Shown: positions 1-10,500, counted from the stretch's first letter. The stretch: DNA of 64,000 bases from Streptomyces griseiscabiei (GCF_020010925.1 NZ_JAGJBZ010000002.1:1-64000), one strand, 5' to 3'. Program-made: numbers and translations. The notes: generated by a model not told the origin, from the letters alone.

Positions 1-74
1 CGCCGAGAGCACGCACCGGACGCCGCTCCTTGACGGGCAAACGTTGCCTGCCGCGGCACTGGTCACGACCGCGA

Positions 75-96
75 GCCGGGCCCTTCGGGGCCCGGC
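75..96. terminator. Hairpin terminator with TTCG loop
   Basis: A perfect 9-bp stem (GCCGGGCCC at 75-83 and its complement at 88-96) closes on a TTCG tetraloop. It lies 10 bp beyond the stop of the leftward gene ending at 106 and probably terminates that operon. There is no T-run, as usual for high-GC actinomycetes. Nothing can be assigned to bases 1-74. Confidence 0.65.
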
Positions 97-105
97 CCCG
101 GGCGC

Positions 106-354
106 TCACCAGCCCGTCACCTGCGGGGTCGTCGTCGACGGCGGCTCCACCCAGGGGCGGGCGGTCAGCGCCCACACGAAGAACGCGACCACGGCGGCCG
201 TCAGCACCAGCCACATCACGCGCCGGGCCACCGTCCGGCGCCGCAGCATCCGCCCGCCGCGCCGCACCGCCGCCCCGCACAGATCGGGCGGCACCGGCAC
301 CGGCCCGCGCTCCAGGATCCGCCGTACGGCCGCCTCGCGCTCCCGCAGACTCAT
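106..354 (-). CDS. Small single-pass membrane protein of unknown function
   Basis: This 82-residue protein has an Arg-rich N-terminal half, with RRGGRMLRRR just before a single hydrophobic segment (residues ~46-66, VMWLVLTAAVVAFFVWALTA). The short tail is probably extracytoplasmic under the positive-inside rule. The ATG overlaps the stop of the sigma-like gene by 4 nt (ATGA), so the two are probably translationally coupled. A small membrane protein coupled to a sigma-like factor suggests an anti-sigma-like partner, but I see no zinc-binding HxxxCxxC motif, so this remains inference. No family is recognised. Confidence 0.7.
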   Translation of the reverse strand: MSLREREAAVRRILERGPVPVPPDLCGAAVRRGGRMLRRRTVARRVMWLVLTAAVVAFFVWALTARPWVEPPSTTTPQVTGW

Positions 355-848
355 GACGGCGCCACCTCCACGACCTTCTTCTCGGGAGCGACCGCGCGCG
401 GGGGATGCAGAACGGTCGCCATCGCCCGCAGACAGATCGTCCGCACCCGCTCCACGGGCAGCCCGAGCAGCGCCGCCGTCTGCTCCTCCGCGACGCCCTC
501 GTGCAGCCGCAGGACGAGGACCAGCCGCTCCTGGGGGCTGAGCACGCTCAGCACGCCCCCGCGCGCGTGGCCGAAGAGAGTGTGGTGGTGCCATGCCTCG
601 CGCGCGAAGCGGACGGCCAGCTGCTGCCGGGTCCGGTCGTAGGGGTCCTCGCCGCGCAGCCGGTCCCAGCCGGCGTACGTGTGGGCGAGGGCGTGGGTCA
701 GCAGCCGCCGCGCGCGTGGATTGGCGTCCGCGGGCTCGGCCGTGAGCAGGGTGGCGGTCCGCAGCAGCCGTCCCGCCGCACCCGCGACGAACGCCTCGAA
801 CTCCCGGGCCCGGCGGGCGCCTTGGGCCACATGCCGATCTCGCACCAC
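351..848 (-). CDS. Sigma-70-family-like regulator (degenerate ECF-type)
   Basis: This 165-residue protein resembles small SigE-type/ECF factors. The N-terminal half (EFEAFVAGAAGRLLRTATLLTA) matches a degenerate region 2. Residues ~105-150 (LSPQERLVLVLRL, then TAALLGLPVERVRTICLRAM) match the region 4 helix-turn-helix that contacts -35 elements. Region 2 is weak and the usual tyrosine/tryptophan melting residues are not obvious, so it may be a divergent sigma factor or a DNA-binding relative. The start is the first of two consecutive GTG codons (846-848), preceded by GGGAGG. It is the first gene of a two-gene operon with the small membrane protein at 106-354. Confidence 0.7.
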   Translation of the reverse strand: MVRDRHVAQGARRAREFEAFVAGAAGRLLRTATLLTAEPADANPRARRLLTHALAHTYAGWDRLRGEDPYDRTRQQLAVRFAREAWHHHTLFGHARGGVLSVLSPQERLVLVLRLHEGVAEEQTAALLGLPVERVRTICLRAMATVLHPPRAVAPEKKVVEVAPS

Positions 849-885
849 GCCCTCCCGTCCGACGCCGGTCCTGAGGGACCGAGAT

Positions 886-907
886 CGGCCGAGTCCGGAC
901 TCGGCCG
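886..907. promoter_or_regulatory. 22-bp perfect palindrome, putative operator in 5' leader
   Basis: Two 11-bp arms without spacer (CGGCCGAGTCC and its complement) form a perfect palindrome between the predicted promoter (932-961) and the GTG at 848. A smaller inverted repeat GGTCC/GGACC lies at 868-881. It could be a repressor site or a leader hairpin; nothing identifies the ligand. Confidence 0.45.
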
Positions 908-931
908 CCGCCCACCACGGGTCCCGGTCTC

Positions 932-961
932 ATATCAGGCCAGGAGCGGGGGTGCGGTCAA
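932..961 (-). promoter_or_regulatory. Predicted promoter of the sigma-like operon
   Basis: On the minus strand, TTGACC (956-961) and TGATAT (932-937) are separated by 18 bp, a good match to a vegetative promoter. The start point would fall near 925, leaving a leader of about 77 nt that carries the palindrome at 886-907. Confidence 0.5.
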
Positions 962-964
962 GGG

Positions 965-1477
965 TCAGGAGGGCGCCGGTGCCTCGGGGGCGGCCGCCAT
1001 ACGGGTCGACAGCGCGGTGTTGAAGCGGGTGAGCAGGGAGCAGAAGGCCTCGCGCTCCTCGGGGGCCCAGTCCTGGGTGAGTTCGGCCATCAGCTGACGC
1101 CTGGAGGAACGTACCTCCTCAAGGCGGGACAGTCCGCGCGGCGACAGCTGGAGCACCACGGCCCGGCCGTCCTCCGGGTGGGAGGTGCGCTTGACGAGTC
1201 CGGTGTCCACGAGCGGCGCCACCTGGCGGGTCACCGTCGAGGAGTCGATCCCCATGCTCGCCGCGAGCGCCTTGACGCCCATCGGACCCTCGTTGTCGAG
1301 GCGGTTGAGCAGCAGGTACGCGGCACGGTCCATGGAGTTGCGCACCTGCCCGACGCCGCCGAGCCGGGTCTGTTCGGCACGGCGTGCGAACACCGCGACC
1401 TCGTGCTGCAGCGTGTCGAGAAGACCGTTGTCACCGACGGTCGTCATGTCCATCGACATTTCAGGTGTTGTGGGCAT
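965..1477 (-). CDS. MarR-family transcriptional regulator
   Basis: This 170-residue protein has the MarR layout. N-terminal dimerisation helices are followed by a winged helix (VKALAASMGIDSSTVTRQVAPLVDTGLVKRTSHPEDGRAVVLQLSPRG, residues ~68-120), with the recognition helix around SSTVTRQ and the wing at HPEDGRAV, then C-terminal helices. It should bind DNA as a dimer and respond to a small ligand or oxidant. An in-frame TTG sits two codons upstream; I chose the ATG at 1477, although no start has a strong ribosome-binding site and further in-frame ATGs follow within 30 nt. It is divergent from ilvA with about 146 bp between them, but no convincing palindrome was found there. Confidence 0.85.
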   Translation of the reverse strand: MPTTPEMSMDMTTVGDNGLLDTLQHEVAVFARRAEQTRLGGVGQVRNSMDRAAYLLLNRLDNEGPMGVKALAASMGIDSSTVTRQVAPLVDTGLVKRTSHPEDGRAVVLQLSPRGLSRLEEVRSSRRQLMAELTQDWAPEEREAFCSLLTRFNTALSTRMAAAPEAPAPS

Positions 1478-1623
1478 GGCCAAAGGCTCAATTCATGCGT
1501 GGGGCGCTGGGTTGGGGGACAGAGTACGCGGACCGGGCGCGGGGTGTACGGGCCCCGCTGAAACCGGGTCCCGCCCCTTGGTCACACCCGCCTGCGGCCC
1601 CTGTGAACTGCGAGACTGTGGTC

Positions 1624-2853
1624 ATGAGCTACAGCACGGCTGACTCCTTTCCGCGCGTGACGATCGACGACGTGCGGGGCGCGCAGAAGATGCTTACGGG
1701 TGTTTCACGTGTCACCGCCATGGAGGGCAGCAGGCATCTGTCGCAGCTCGTCGGCGCCCCCGTGCACCTCAAGTGCGAGAACCTGCAGCGGACGGGCTCG
1801 TTCAAGCTGCGCGGCGCGTACGTCCGGATCGCGGGCCTGCTGCCCGAGGAGCGCGCCGCCGGTGTCGTCGCCGCGAGCGCCGGCAACCACGCCCAGGGCG
1901 TCGCCCTCGCCTCCTCGCTGCTCGGGGTGCGCTCCACGGTCTTCATGCCGAAGGGCGCCCCGCTGCCGAAGATCAGCGCGACCGAGGAGTACGGCGCCGA
2001 GGTGCGGCTGCACGGCACGGTGGTCGACGAGACGCTGGCCGCCGCCCGGGAGTACGCGGAGGAGACGGGCGCGGTGTTCATCCACCCGTTCGACCACCAT
2101 GACGTCATCGCGGGTCAGGGCACGGTCGGCCTGGAGATCCTGGAGCAGTGCCCCGAGGTGCGCACGATCGTCGTCGGGATCGGCGGCGGCGGGCTCGCGG
2201 CCGGTATCGCGGTCGCGGTGAAGTCGCTGCGCCCGGACGTGAGGGTCGTCGGCGTCCAGGCGGAGGGCGCCGCCGCGTATCCGCCGTCGCTGGCCGCCGG
2301 GGTGCCCGTGGCCGTGGAGAACCCGGCGACGATGGCCGACGGCATCAAGGTCGGACGCCCCGGCGACGTACCGTTCGCGATCGTCGCCGACCTGGTGGAC
2401 GAGGTCCGTACGGTCTCGGAGTACAACCTCTCCAGCGCCCTGCTGCTCTGTCTGGAGCGGGCCAAGCTGGTCGTGGAACCGGCCGGGGCCAGTCCCGTCG
2501 CGGCCCTGCTGCGGGATCCGGGGTCCTTCGCGGGCCCGGTCGTCGCGGTGCTCTCCGGCGGCAACGTCGACCCGCTGCTGATGCAGCGCATCCTGCGGCA
2601 CGGCATGGCCGCGGGAGGCCGCTACCTGCAGGTACGCCTCCGTCTCACCGACCGCCCCGGCGCCCTCGCCACACTTCTGGGAGTGTTGTCAGTGGTCGAC
2701 GCTAATGTCCTGGATGTGAGTCACGTACGGACCGACCCCCGGCTCGGGCTCACGGAGGTGGAGGTCGAACTGCACCTGGAGACGAGGGGCCCCAAGCACT
2801 GCGCCGAGGTCAACCACGCGCTCCGCGAGGCGGGTTACACCGTCATCGACTGA
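1624..2853 (+). CDS. ilvA: Threonine ammonia-lyase (threonine dehydratase) with C-terminal ACT domain
   Basis: A 409-residue PLP enzyme that deaminates L-threonine to 2-oxobutanoate and ammonia, the first step toward isoleucine or a catabolic route. The fold-type II PLP lysine is K61 in GSFKLRG, preceded by KCENLQ. The glycine-rich phosphate cup is GIGGGGLAAG (~residues 186-195). Residues ~335-409 (RLRLTDRPGALATLLGVLS) form one ACT domain, the short-form architecture with a single regulatory domain. The start is the ATG at 1624; the frame stays open upstream but that extension has no homology. The ribosome-binding site is weak. ilvA is used here, though the length also fits the tdcB-like catabolic class. 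Confidence 0.93.
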   Translation: MSYSTADSFPRVTIDDVRGAQKMLTGVSRVTAMEGSRHLSQLVGAPVHLKCENLQRTGSFKLRGAYVRIAGLLPEERAAGVVAASAGNHAQGVALASSLLGVRSTVFMPKGAPLPKISATEEYGAEVRLHGTVVDETLAAAREYAEETGAVFIHPFDHHDVIAGQGTVGLEILEQCPEVRTIVVGIGGGGLAAGIAVAVKSLRPDVRVVGVQAEGAAAYPPSLAAGVPVAVENPATMADGIKVGRPGDVPFAIVADLVDEVRTVSEYNLSSALLLCLERAKLVVEPAGASPVAALLRDPGSFAGPVVAVLSGGNVDPLLMQRILRHGMAAGGRYLQVRLRLTDRPGALATLLGVLSVVDANVLDVSHVRTDPRLGLTEVEVELHLETRGPKHCAEVNHALREAGYTVID

Positions 2854-2908
2854 GCCGGGCGCCCCTTCGGTCCTCCCTCGTCACTCGTTCGGGAAAGTCC
2901 ATTGAGAG

Positions 2909-2924
2909 ACGCGATACATCGCGT
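2909..2924. promoter_or_regulatory. Inverted repeat upstream of the ABC exporter, putative operator
   Basis: ACGCGAT (2909-2915), two bases, then its exact complement ATCGCGT (2918-2924). It lies 75 bp upstream of the ATP-binding subunit gene, in the only AT-rich patch of the intergenic region, which is the usual place for a TetR/PadR-type exporter operator. No regulator gene is adjacent, so the cognate factor would be elsewhere. Confidence 0.5.
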
Positions 2925-2998
2925 TATGGTGTGTCTCGTGTTCGTTGCGAAGAACCCGATATCGCTGTGAAGAACCCCCAAAGACGTGGAGACATCAC

Positions 2999-4011
<1,013 letters not shown>

Positions 4012-4015
<4 letters not shown>

Positions 4016-4857
4016 GTGCCGCCACCGGCGCCGCGCGCGTCGCACCGTCCGGCAATCCGATCACCCGGTCCGTCCGGGACTCGATGGTCGTCGCCAAGCG
4101 CAATCTGATCAGGATGTCCCGTATTCCAGAAATGGTAATTTTCGGGCTTATTCAACCCATCATGTTCGTGGTGCTGTTCACCTATGTGTTCGGTGGCTCC
4201 ATGAACATCGGCGGCACCACGGACCCCGACGTCTACACCGAGTTCCTGATGGCCGGCATCTTCGCGCAGACCGTCACCTTCGCCACCGCCGGTGCGGGAG
4301 CGGGCATCGCCGACGACATGCACAAGGGGCTCATCGACCGCTTCCGTTCGCTGCCCATGGCGCGCGGGGCCGTGCTCACCGGGCGGACGCTCGCCGACCT
4401 GGTCCAGACGGCGCTCACCCTCGCCGTGCTGGCCGTGGTCGCCCTGCTCGTCGGCTGGCGCACCCACACCAGCTTCGGCGAGGTGCTCGGCGCGTTCGGC
4501 CTGCTGCTCCTCCTCGGATACGCCTTCACCTGGGTCGGCGCTCTCATCGGTCTCTCGGTCCGCACCCCCGAGGCGGCCACCTCCGGCGGGCTGATCTGGC
4601 TCTTCCCGGTCACCTTCATCTCGAACGCGTTCGTGGACTCCAGCCGTATGACGCCCTGGCTGCAGCATGTGGCCGACTGGAACCCGTTCAGTGCCACCGT
4701 CCAGGCCTGCCGTGAGCTGTTCGGCAACCCCGGGGTGTCACCGTCGGACGCCTGGCCCATGCAGCACCCGGTCTGGGCCTCACTGATCTACTCGGTCCTG
4801 ATCATCGTCATATTCCGGACCCTGTCCGTACGGAAGTACCGCTCGGCGGCGGGATGA
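4012..4857 (+). CDS. ABC-2 type exporter permease (DrrB-like)
   Basis: A 281-residue membrane protein with about six hydrophobic segments: ~43-63 (IFGLIQPIMFVVLFTYVFGG), ~85-105, ~125-150, ~160-185, ~195-215 and a final one near 255-272. It fits the ABC2_membrane/DrrB permease family. It forms the pore with the ATPase encoded immediately upstream. The GTG at 4012 lies inside the upstream stop (GTGA overlap), so translation is coupled. No resident regulator or biosynthetic cluster is next to it, so the substrate cannot be inferred. Confidence 0.9.
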
Positions 4858-4930
4858 GCGGGACGAGCGGGATGGCGGGATGAGAAGGAGAGCGAGCGCA
4901 AGGCCGAGCGGCGACCGGCCCCGGACATGA

Positions 4931-4969
4931 CCGTGGCCCCCGGCGCCGAAGGGGCGCCGGGGGCCACGG
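4931..4969. terminator. Strong bidirectional hairpin terminator
   Basis: A perfect 17-bp stem (4931-4947 and 4953-4969) with a 5-nt loop sits between the rightward ABC permease gene and leftward greA. Its position between convergent genes and its stability fit a bidirectional terminator. Confidence 0.8.
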
Positions 4970-5008
4970 GACGAGCGACGGTGGAGCGCTCGGCTCCCCG
5001 GATATCGC

Positions 5009-5509
5009 TCAGCTCTGGTAGGGCACGGCCTTGAGGATCTTCACCGAGGCGAACTTGCCGTTCGGCAGCTCGTACTGCGCGTCCTGGCCGACCTTCTTGC
5101 CGGTCACGCCCGAGCCGAGCGGGGACTGCGGCGAGTAGGTCTCGATGTCGGAGCTGGCGTACTCACGGGAGGCGAGGAGGAAGGTCACGGTGTCGTCCTC
5201 GTCGCCGTCGAAGGCGATCGTCACGACCATGCCGGGCGCCACCGCGCCGTCCGCGGACGCCGGCGCCTCGCCGACCTTCGCGTTCTCCAGGAGCTGGGTC
5301 AGCTGCCGCACACGGAGTTCCTGCTTGCCCTGCTCTTCCTTGGCCGCGTGGTACCCGCCGTTCTCGCGCAGGTCGCCCTCCTCGCGCGCGGCCGCGATCT
5401 TGGCGGCGATCTCCGTGCGCGCAGGACCAGACAGGTACGCCAGCTCGGCCTTCAGCTGGTTGTACGCCTCCTGGGTCAGCCAGGTGACGTTCTCACTGGT
5501 CTGGGTCAC
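5009..5509 (-). CDS. greA: Transcription elongation factor GreA
   Basis: A 166-residue protein that stimulates cleavage of backtracked RNA in the RNA polymerase secondary channel. The N-terminal coiled coil (~residues 8-80) carries the acidic tip, seen here as AREEGDLRENGGYHAAKEEQ. The C-terminal FKBP-like domain (~85-160) ends with SPLGSGVTGKKVGQ. The start is the GTG at 5509, preceded by GAGGAG at good spacing. An in-frame ATG ten codons upstream lacks a ribosome-binding site. The gene faces the ABC exporter across the hairpin at 4931-4969. Confidence 0.96.
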   Translation of the reverse strand: MTQTSENVTWLTQEAYNQLKAELAYLSGPARTEIAAKIAAAREEGDLRENGGYHAAKEEQGKQELRVRQLTQLLENAKVGEAPASADGAVAPGMVVTIAFDGDEDDTVTFLLASREYASSDIETYSPQSPLGSGVTGKKVGQDAQYELPNGKFASVKILKAVPYQS

Positions 5510-5680
5510 AGGTGCTCCTCGTAGGTACTGGGAATACAAAGCATCGCCCTACCCAGAAGAATGTTCCTTCACGAGTGGGCGAAACCACGAGCCTAACAAT
5601 TCAGCGGCGGAAGGGGGAGGACATAAACCACAAGCGTTACGTCCACGCAGGTCAGCCCGCGCTCACGGAGAGCCGAGGGC

Positions 5681-6085
5681 TCAGCTCGCGCTCGCGTGAC
5701 AGCCGAGCAGTTCGGCGGTGGTGCCGCGCGAGGTGGTCTTCAGGGTGACGACCTCGTCGATGTCCGTGGTGTCGGCGGCGAAGCGGAAGTCGGCGCGGCC
5801 GACCTCGGCACCGTCCTCGGACTGGGAGCGCACCGTGCAGTACGCCTCGACACCGGCGTCCTTGTCGCCCCTGAGATGCACCTTGACCGAGTTCGCCGAG
5901 GTATCGAAGGTGTAGACCTCGACGCTGATCTTGTTGCCGGCCACATAGTGGTAGGCGAACCAGCCGATGAGCACGAGCAGGGCCGCGCCCAGGACACTGC
6001 CGATGACCTTGAGTCTGCGGTCGGCGCGCTCGTCCGCGGAGGGGCCGTAGCGGCCCTCGGGAGGCCGCGTGCTCGCCGTGGTCAT
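5681..6085 (-). CDS. DUF4307 family membrane protein
   Basis: A 134-residue protein with a charged N-terminus, one membrane segment (residues ~27-49, VIGSVLGAALLVLIGWFAYHYVA), then an extracytoplasmic beta-rich domain of about 80 residues (ISVEVYTFDTSANSVKVHLRG ... TTAELLGC). Length and order match DUF4307, a family of actinobacterial proteins of unknown role that commonly sits between greA and mca, as here. It is divergent from mca. Two cysteines in the outer domain (YCTV and LLGC) could form a disulfide. The start is the ATG at 6085. Confidence 0.85.
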   Translation of the reverse strand: MTTASTRPPEGRYGPSADERADRRLKVIGSVLGAALLVLIGWFAYHYVAGNKISVEVYTFDTSANSVKVHLRGDKDAGVEAYCTVRSQSEDGAEVGRADFRFAADTTDIDEVVTLKTTSRGTTAELLGCHASAS

Positions 6086-6334
6086 CGTCGTCCTCTCGGA
6101 GTCCTCATCGGAAAGGGGCCGGGAGGATGCCCCCGGCAGGGCGTCCGGGCCGTGGAACGGTCCGGGCCGGGAATTTCCCGCCCCCCGATGCCGTCACTAT
6201 AGAAGCCCCCCGCCCAGAGCCTGACGGCCGCCCCGTACGGGTGTCCGCGCGGGACGGCAGTATGGACTCACCGGATCGCGCCGGGCCGAGTCACCGAAGT
6301 CCAGGCCGGGCGCCGAGTTACGAGGGAATGAGTC

Positions 6335-7207
6335 TTGACTGACCAGCTGCGACTGATGGCCGTGCACGCACACCCCGACGACGAGTCGAGCAAGGGTGCG
6401 GCCACCATGGCGAAGTATGTGTCCGAGGGGGTGGACGTGCTGGTCGTGACCTGCACGGGCGGGGAGCGCGGCTCCATCCTCAATCCGAAACTGCAGGGCG
6501 ACAAGTACATCGAGGAGCACATTCACGAGGTGCGCAAGAAGGAGATGGACGAGGCCCGGGAGATCCTCGGCGTCGGGCAGGAGTGGCTCGGCTTCATCGA
6601 CTCCGGTCTCCCGGAGGGCGACCCCCTGCCGCCTCTTCCCGACGGCTGCTTCGCCCTGGAGGACGTCGACAAGGCGGCCGGCGAGCTGGTCCGGAAGATC
6701 CGCGCCTTCCGTCCCCAGGTGATCACCACCTACGACGAGAACGGCGGATACCCGCACCCCGACCACATCATGACCCACAAGATCTCCATGGTGGCGTTCG
6801 AGGGGGCGACGGACACCGAGAAGTACCCCGAGGGCGAGTACGGCCCGGCGTACCGGCCGCAGAAGCTGTACTACAACCAGGGCTTCAACCGCGCCCGCAC
6901 CGAGGCGCTGCACAACGCGCTGATCACGCGCGGCATGGAGTCCCCGTACGGCGACTGGCTGAAGCGCTGGGACGAGTCCGAGCACAAGGACCGCACGCTC
7001 ACCACGCATGTGCCCTGCGCCGACTTCTACGAGATCCGTGACAAGGCTCTCATCGCCCACGCCACACAGATCGACCCCGACGGCGGCTGGTTCCGTGTCC
7101 CCCTGGACCTGCAGAAGGAGGTCTGGCCCACCGAGGAGTACGAGCTCGCGAAGTCCCTCGTGGACACCTCGCTCCCCGAGGACGACCTCTTTGCGGGCAT
7201 CCGTTAG
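6335..7207 (+). CDS. mca: Mycothiol S-conjugate amidase
   Basis: A 290-residue zinc amidase of the LmbE/PIG-L family that cleaves mycothiol conjugates to a mercapturic acid and GlcN-inositol, allowing detoxification and recycling of the thiol. The zinc motif AHPDDE lies at residues ~11-16, and the third ligand is in YPHPDHIMTH. The length and the region GFIDSGLPEGDP fit Mca rather than the deacetylase MshB. I chose the TTG at 6335, 7 nt after CGAGGGA. An out-of-frame ATG at 6328 would encode only MSLD before a stop that overlaps this TTG. It is divergent from the DUF4307 gene. Confidence 0.93.
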   Translation: MTDQLRLMAVHAHPDDESSKGAATMAKYVSEGVDVLVVTCTGGERGSILNPKLQGDKYIEEHIHEVRKKEMDEAREILGVGQEWLGFIDSGLPEGDPLPPLPDGCFALEDVDKAAGELVRKIRAFRPQVITTYDENGGYPHPDHIMTHKISMVAFEGATDTEKYPEGEYGPAYRPQKLYYNQGFNRARTEALHNALITRGMESPYGDWLKRWDESEHKDRTLTTHVPCADFYEIRDKALIAHATQIDPDGGWFRVPLDLQKEVWPTEEYELAKSLVDTSLPEDDLFAGIR

Positions 7208-7219
7208 CCCTGGGGGACA

Positions 7220-7474
7220 ATGCCAGGCATGAGCGTAAGCCTGGCAGTCGCACACCTCGTCCCCCTCGCCAAGGAGGTGGACGAGGACAAGGTCACCCCC
7301 GGCGTCCTCGGTTTCATCGTCTTCGCGGTGATGGCCCTGGCCGTCTGGGGTCTGATGAAGTCCATGAACAAGCAGATGGCCAAGGTCGACTTCAAGGAGT
7401 CACCCGACCCGGACGCCCCCGTCGGGGAGACGACGACGGACGCGGCCGGGAAGTCGACTCCGGCGAAGAGCTGA
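7220..7474 (+). CDS. Small single-pass membrane protein of unknown function
   Basis: An 84-residue protein with an N-terminal amphipathic stretch, one membrane segment (~residues 28-45, GVLGFIVFAVMALAVWGLM), a basic KSMNKQMAKVDF region and a disordered acidic tail. It begins 12 nt after mca and is probably cotranscribed with it. Start choice is between the ATG at 7220 (near GGGGG) and the one at 7229. Similar small proteins commonly follow mca in streptomycetes, but I know of no assigned function. Confidence 0.75.
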   Translation: MPGMSVSLAVAHLVPLAKEVDEDKVTPGVLGFIVFAVMALAVWGLMKSMNKQMAKVDFKESPDPDAPVGETTTDAAGKSTPAKS

Positions 7475-7514
7475 CCGCCGCGTCGACCGGCGCGACAGGC
7501 TCCACGGCATGACT

Positions 7515-7539
7515 CTGCGGCACCGCGCCGGTGCCGCAG
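7515..7539. terminator. Bidirectional hairpin terminator
   Basis: CTGCGGCACC (7515-7524) and its complement (7530-7539) form a 10-bp stem with a 5-nt loop between the convergent genes ending at 7474 and 7559. Flanking TGAC/GTCA may lengthen the stem. Confidence 0.7.
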
Positions 7540-7558
7540 GGTCACGTCGTGCCGTCGC

Positions 7559-10500
7559 TCAGCGCACCGGCACCCCCATCACCTCCCGGGCGTGGCGGTT
7601 GGGGACCATGCCCAGGGTCCAGGCCCGCCAGCCGGTCTCCAGGTTGATGCCGCGTTCGAGGAGGAGTTCGTAGGCCTCGATGTACTCGGTGAGTTTCTCG
7701 TCGCGCAGGGGATGGGCCGTGCGGGAGAGGTGCGCCAGGTCCTCCTGGGCGACGGCGGTGCCGATCTCCACGCCGCCGGGGGCCGCGTAGGGGAGCAGGG
7801 TGCACTTCAGGAAGCGGGCCCAGTCCTCGCCGCGGCGGTCGCCGTAGGACGTGAAGAGGCGGACGGCCTCCTCGCAGAGGGCCAGGGCCTGCGGGGTGCG
7901 GGTGTTGCCCGCGTCCACGACCGCCAGCTCCAGGCAGGTCCAGGCCTCGCCGTGGGCGACGCCGATGCGCTGGAAGTCGGCGCGGGCGTCGACGAGGAGC
8001 TGCCGGGCGAAGCCGGAGTTGCGCAGCGAGCCGGTCTGCACGGCCCGCTGGTCGCGGGTGACACGGGCCGAGTGGTGCCGGGCGCAGGCCAGACCGTAGA
8101 CGTCCCGCATCCGGGAGAACATCGTGCGGGAGCGTTCCAGTTCACGGACCGCCTGGTCGAGGTTGCCGGTCTCCTCCAGCGCCTGGCCCAGGTAGTAGCC
8201 GGACCAGGCCTCGCCGCGCGCGTCCTCGTTGTCGCGGTGGCGGGAGACGGCCTGGCGCAGCCCGTCCACGGCGGCCGAGGGGTCGCCGGCGACGAGCCGG
8301 GCACGGGCCAGCTGGGTCATCGACCAGGCCTGGCCCCGGGCGTCGCGGGTACGGCCGAACAGGTCCAGGGCGGTCCGCAGTTCGCTCTCCGCCTGCGGTA
8401 TCTCGCCCATGCGCAGCAGGAGTTGGCCGAGCTGGAAGTAGGCCCAGCCCTCGCCGTGCAGGGACTCCTGCTGGCGGTGGACGACCAGGGCGCGGGTCAG
8501 CAGGTCCAGGGCGTCCGCCAGATGGGAGCGGTCGCGTTCCACCGCCGCCAGCGCGTGCATCGTCCACGCGCGGTCGGCCGCCAGCTCGGGGACCGACTGC
8601 ATCTGCAGCGCCTCCAGGAGCTTGGCCGCCGCCTCGGTCAGATTGCCCTGGTGGTGGAGGGTGATGCCCAGGGAGCACAGCGCACGGGCGGCGCCCGCGT
8701 CGTGGTTCGTCTCGCGGTAGAGGTCGACGACCGAGGCGAGCGTCGTGCGGGCCTTGTCCAGCTCGCCCAGCTGCCGGGCCGCGATACCCGTACGCCACTG
8801 GACCGAGCGGGTCAGCAGGCCCTGGTCCACCGACTGGGCCAGTTCGCTGAGTTCACCGAGGCGGTAGAGGTCGCCGCGCAGCAGGCAGTAGTCGCACAGG
8901 GCGCCCAGGAGGCTCAGGACGGCGGCTTGGTTGACGCCCTCCGCGTGCCGGAGCGTGGAGGTGATGAAGCTGGTCTCGTCGTCCAGCCAGCGCAGCGCCT
9001 CCTCCAGTGACACGAAGCCGTGCTGGCCGAAGCGGTCCGAGCGGGTCGACATGTTGCCGTCGACCAGACGCAGCACGGAGTCGGCGAGGTCGGCGTAGGT
9101 GACGATGAGGCGTTCCTGCGCGGCGGTGCGCTCGCTCGCCGGCTCCTCGTCGAGCAGCCGGGCGTGGGCGAAGGCGCGGACCTGGTCGTGCAGCCGGTAG
9201 CGGTTGCCGTGGACGTGGTCGATCAGGCCGGCGTGGGAGAGCGCTCTGAGATGGCGGGTCGCCTCCGCCTCGTCGGTGGCGAGGAGCGAGGCGGCCGCCG
9301 CCGCGCCCAGGGAGGCGCGGCCCGCCAGCGCCAGCCGGCGGAACAGCTGGCGCGAGGACTCCCCGAAGTCGGTGTAGCGCAGCCACAGGGCGCGCTCGAC
9401 CGGCTCGACCGGGCCGTACGCGCCCAGGTCGGTGGCCAGTCGGCGGGGCTCACGCGGGCCGAGGGAGGAGCCGGCGACGCGCAGGGCGAGCGGCAGGCCG
9501 CCGCACAGCTCCCGGATGCGGGCGACGGCTTCGGCGTTGTACGCGTACGGTTCGGTCACTTTCACGGCTTTCGCCGAGCCCGAGTTGCCGTGCGCCTGTG
9601 CCGGGGGCCCCGAAGACAGCACCTCGGCCGCCTGAGCCACCGTCTCCAGGAGTTCCAGCGCGCCCTTCCCGTCGAGCGCCTCGACCGGGAGCTGGTGGAC
9701 CCAGGCGGGCAGGTCGGCGGGGAGGGCGAGCGGGGCGCGGGAGGTGATGAGGACGAGGCTGTCGGAGCGTTCGGGGACGAGGGTGCGGACCTGCTCGGGG
9801 TCGGCGGCGTCGTCGAGGACGATGGCCACCGGCAACGCCGTCAGATGCTGGTGGTACAGCTCGCTGAGCCGTTTGACCTGCTGGTCCTGGGAGGTGCGCT
9901 CCCGGAACAGGAGCTGGTCGCGGGGGGCGCCGAGACGATTCAGCAGGTGCATCAGCGCGTCCCGGGTGGACAGCGGGGTCTCCTCCGGGCTGTCGGCGCG
10001 CAGATCGACCACGCACGCCCCGCGGAAGTGGTCCCGCAGCTCGTGCGTCGCGTGGACGGCGAGCGCGGTACGGCCGGAGCCGGGGGTGCCGTGCAGCACG
10101 ACGACGGTCGGCCGGGTCTCGGTCTCCGCGCGGGCTGCCTGCACCCACTGGCGGATCTTGCCCATCTCCGCCTTCCGGCCCGCGAACCGGTCGTCGGCCT
10201 CCGGGAGTTGGGCGAACGACTGCTCCAGTACGTTCCGCCGCCGGGCCGCCGCGCTCTTGTCGGCGCCGCGCAGCTGGGGCGCCTTCTTCTTCGCCGTGGA
10301 CGCGGCGAGGACGCGCTGCTGGTCGAGGAACGGCCGTATCCCGCGCACCTCCAGCGCCGTCAGCCACTGCAGCCGCAGCTGTTCGGGGCCGCCGGGCTGG
10401 CCCAGGGCGCCGGCCCGGTGGTGGTTCGCGGGGACGTGGGACGCGGTGACCTTCAGGACCGTGGCCACGGCGCTCGCGATGCCGACGATCACGCCGGTGC

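Noticed and set aside
1484..1623. Attenuator or riboswitch before ilvA
   Set aside because: No leader peptide with branched-chain codons and no recognisable riboswitch fold could be identified.
6328..6342. Four-codon leader ORF (MSLD) upstream of mca as a regulatory peptide
   Set aside because: It has no codon bias suggestive of attenuation and is probably a chance ATG next to the true TTG start.
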